Source: Aquabacter spiritensis (GTDB lineage: Bacteria; Pseudomonadota; Alphaproteobacteria; Rhizobiales; Xanthobacteraceae). From it: a DNA stretch of 64,000 bases. Below, piece by piece: positions 62,022 through 64,000 of this stretch. The translations under genes and the position numbers were made by a program. The notes below the pieces were generated by a model, which was not told the DNA's origin, made no database searches, and was given only the letters and a program-made list of their open reading frames with translations. The stretch spans positions 1 to 64,000 of the forward strand of contig NZ_SMAI01000004.1 of assembly GCF_004346185.1 (NCBI RefSeq), given 5' to 3'. Position 1 is the first letter of the stretch. Each line of letters opens with the position of its first letter.

Positions 62022-62912
62022 ATGGATCTGCGGCAACTGCGCTATTTCGTGACGGTCGCCGAGACCGGCAGCATCAGCGCCGCCGCATCGATGCTGCACG
62101 TGGCGCAGTCCGCGGTGAGCCGGCAGATGCGTCGCCTGGAAGAGGATGTCGGCGGGGCGCTGTTCAAGCGCAGCATTGCCGGAACGGCGCTGACCGACAG
62201 CGGCACGATGTTGCTGGAGCGGGCGCGCTTCATCCTCGGCGAAGTGGAAAGCGCGGCCAACGACGTCTCCGTCTTCAACCGCGGCATGCGGGGCACCGTG
62301 CGCATGGCGGCGCCGGGCAGCGTGGGGCGGGCGCTGTATGTGCCCACGGTGCAGCTCTTCCGCGCCCAATATTCGCACGTTCACCTGGAACTGACCGAGA
62401 CCAACACGGCCGATGTGCTTCAGCGCCTGTCGGCCGGGATGCTGGACCTCGGCATCGTGTCCGATCCCGGCGCGCACGAGCACCTGTCCTTCATGCCGCT
62501 GCTGCGGGAGGAAACGGTGCTGCTGTGTCCGCCCGGCGGCCCGCTCACGGCTGGCGGGCCGGTGCCGGTGGCGGCGCTGCGGGATCTGCCCATCATCATC
62601 CCCGCCGGTCTGCGCCGCATCTTTCAGGAGCGCTTCGGCGATCTGCGCCCCGCGCTGCAGATCGACGGTGTCGGCGCGACCGTGCAATTGACCTTGGCCG
62701 GTCTGGGCTATGCCGTGCTGCCGCGCTCGATCGTGTCGACGTCGGGGGCTCTGGAGCCGCTGGTCGCGGTGCCGATCGAAGGCTTCGCCATTTCCCGCAT
62801 GCTCGCAACGGTCAAGGGACGGCCCGCGAGCCTCGCGGTCCGCGCCTTCCGGGCGGCCATCGAGGCCGAAGTTGCACGCGGCATCGAAGCCGGCCTGTTC
62901 TTGGCCGTGTGA
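62022..62912 (+). CDS. LysR family transcriptional regulator
   Basis: A 296-residue regulator starting MDLRQLRYFVTVAETGSISA, with the helix-turn-helix continuing AASMLHVAQSAVSRQMRRLE and the effector domain RGTVRMAAPGSVGRALYVPT. This Cbl/NAC-like form is common for aromatic-acid operons. It is divergent from the Bug-hydrolase pair. The ATG at 62022 is where the family begins. Confidence 0.92.
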   Translation: MDLRQLRYFVTVAETGSISAAASMLHVAQSAVSRQMRRLEEDVGGALFKRSIAGTALTDSGTMLLERARFILGEVESAANDVSVFNRGMRGTVRMAAPGSVGRALYVPTVQLFRAQYSHVHLELTETNTADVLQRLSAGMLDLGIVSDPGAHEHLSFMPLLREETVLLCPPGGPLTAGGPVPVAALRDLPIIIPAGLRRIFQERFGDLRPALQIDGVGATVQLTLAGLGYAVLPRSIVSTSGALEPLVAVPIEGFAISRMLATVKGRPASLAVRAFRAAIEAEVARGIEAGLFLAV

Positions 62913-62970
62913 GACGCGCGCGCCCAGGCGCCACGGGCAAAAGGGTGCCGCCGCCGGGGCGGCGGCACGA

Positions 62971-64000
62971 TCACTGCACGCCGGGGATCGGCAGGCGCGG
63001 GTTCGCCGGCGGATTTGCCGGGGAACTTGGCGTCGGCTTGGCCGGTCCTTGCGTCCCCACAGCGCCGCCTTTGGTGTCGGTTTGCGGCACGTCGGGCCGA
63101 CGGACGTCAGTGGGCGGGCGGGCCACCGGGCGGCAGGCATCGCCCTGCATCTGGGTGCCGCTCGGACAGACGCACTGCGTCCCGGCCGCGTTCGGCACCG
63201 CCGGCGGACGGCAGGCCAGCGTCGGCCCCTGGTTCGGCTTCACGCATTCCCGTCCGCGCTGGATGGTTCCCGGCGGACACTCGCAGGTGCCCTTCGGGGT
63301 CATCATGCGGGGCGGGGCGCAGGCGGGCGCCTTCACGCATTCCCGTCCGCGCTGGATGGTTCCCGGGGGACACTCGCAGGTGCCCTTGGGCGTCATCAGA
63401 AGCGGCGGGGCGCAGGCGGGGGCCTTCACGCATTCCCGTCCGCGCTGGATGGAGCCCGGCGGACACTCGCAGGTGCCCTTGGGCGTCATCAGCAAAGGCG
63501 GGGCGCAGGCCGGCGCCTTCACGCATTCGCGTCCGCGCTGGATGGTGCCCGGTGGGCATTCGCAGGCGCCGGTCGGGGTCATCATGCGGGGCGGGGCGCA
63601 GGCGGGGGCCTTCACGCATTCCCGTCCGCGCTGGACGGAGCCCGGCGGACACTCGCAGGTGCCCTTGGGCGTCATCAGCAAAGGCGGGGCGCAGGCCGGG
63701 GGCCGCACGCATTCCCGTCCGCGCTGGATCGAGCCCGGCGGGCACTCGCAGGTGCCCTTCGGGGTCATCAGCAAAGGCGGCGAGCAGGCCGGGGGCCGCA
63801 CGCATTCGCGTCCGCGCTGGATCGAGCCGGGCGGGCATTCGCAGGTGCCCATGGGGGTCATGACGAGGGGGGCGGCGCAGGCCGGGGGCCGCACGCATTC
63901 GCGTCCGCGCGGGGTCGAGCCCGGCGGGCATTCGCAGGTGCCGCGGGGGCTCAGGACGAGCGGCGCGGCGCAGGTGGGAACCTTTACGCATTCCCGTCCG
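62971..64000 (-). CDS. Cys-rich protein of 31-residue repeats, 5' end outside the window
   Basis: The open frame runs from the stop at 62971 to the window edge without interruption, so the start lies beyond 64000; internal Met codons such as the one at 63894 are not starts. Eight 31-residue units of the type APACAPPLLMTPKGTCECPP plus GSIQRGRECVK are visible, each with Cys, Cys-x-Cys and a later Cys, plus one degenerate unit (RPPAVPNAAGTQCVCPSGTQ). The last 50 residues are Pro- and Thr-rich. The exact 93-bp DNA period points to repeat expansion. An exported disulfide-bonded stalk is likely; the function is unknown. Confidence 0.8.
   Translation of the reverse strand, partial: GRECVKVPTCAAPLVLSPRGTCECPPGSTPRGRECVRPPACAAPLVMTPMGTCECPPGSIQRGRECVRPPACSPPLLMTPKGTCECPPGSIQRGRECVRPPACAPPLLMTPKGTCECPPGSVQRGRECVKAPACAPPRMMTPTGACECPPGTIQRGRECVKAPACAPPLLMTPKGTCECPPGSIQRGRECVKAPACAPPLLMTPKGTCECPPGTIQRGRECVKAPACAPPRMMTPKGTCECPPGTIQRGRECVKPNQGPTLACRPPAVPNAAGTQCVCPSGTQMQGDACRPVARPPTDVRRPDVPQTDTKGGAVGTQGPAKPTPSSPANPPANPRLPIPGVQ

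Noticed and set aside
62971-63894. Reading the Cys-rich protein as complete from the Met at 63894
   Set aside because: The same frame continues in perfect repeat register to base 64000, so that Met is internal.
63241-63900. CRISPR-like or intergenic DNA repeat
   Set aside because: The 93-bp period is a multiple of three and keeps one open frame with conserved cysteines, so it is a coding repeat.

Overview
The window is GC-rich alphaproteobacterial chromosome, most probably from the Hyphomicrobiales (Rhizobiales). Supporting this are a sdhCDAB operon, a type II glutamine synthetase (glnII) with a DUF2735-like small gene divergent from it, a DUF2778 L,D-transpeptidase-like protein, a truA-fmt-def cluster, many Bug-type and Liv-type solute-binding systems, and RTX-type exoproteins carrying DVAAAG repeats. 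I saw no rRNA, CRISPR array, insertion sequence or phage gene. Two tRNAs are present: Arg-CCT and Leu-CAG.

Layout. 1-4150: sdhC-sdhD-sdhA-(73-residue coiled-coil ORF)-sdhB, bounded by good intrinsic terminators. 4309-8520: rpsA, glnII with a candidate sigma-54 promoter, and the DUF2735-like ORF. 8700-12590: DUF2778 protein, M48 lipoprotein protease, thermonuclease-like protein, tRNA-Arg. 12677-21996: a long minus-strand catabolic/uptake run (NodB-like deacetylase, LivGFHM ABC transporter, LivK-like binding protein, MetE-like methyltransferase, extradiol-dioxygenase-like protein, carboxymuconolactone-decarboxylase-like protein) with a divergent LysR regulator. 22116-29271: acyl-CoA module (TetR, Bug binding protein, acyl-CoA dehydrogenase, crotonase, MDR reductase, ADP-forming acyl-CoA ligase), with AT-rich palindromes in front of both transcription units. 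29320-39100: siderophore-iron uptake cluster (exporter-fold ABC protein, DUF2218-SIP reductase, fused FecCD permease, binding protein, TonB receptor; divergently AraC regulator and FecE-type ATPase). 39111-47351: housekeeping stretch (truA, fmt, def, rmuC, mutM, a crotonase, tRNA-Leu with a 62-bp tandem repeat, RHH regulator, PHB-depolymerase-like esterase).

47574-56271 is the most unusual part. It holds three tandem genes for kexin-like S8 proteases, each built as catalytic domain, P domain, RTX-like segment and six 38-residue repeats. None has a signal peptide or propeptide. Their catalytic halves have diverged, but their last 1.1-1.2 kb are almost identical in DNA and free of indels, which points to recent duplication or gene conversion. 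56334-62912: two LysR regulators beside small catabolic sets (DJ-1/PfpI, ABM monooxygenase, aldo-keto reductase; Bug binding protein and alpha/beta hydrolase). 62971-64000: the 3' part of a gene for a Cys-rich protein made of 31-residue repeats; its reading frame stays open to the window edge, so its start lies outside.

Functionally the window mixes core metabolism and translation with accessory modules for scavenging organic acids or aromatics and iron, and a secreted-protease locus. All functions are read from motifs and context; no database search was run.
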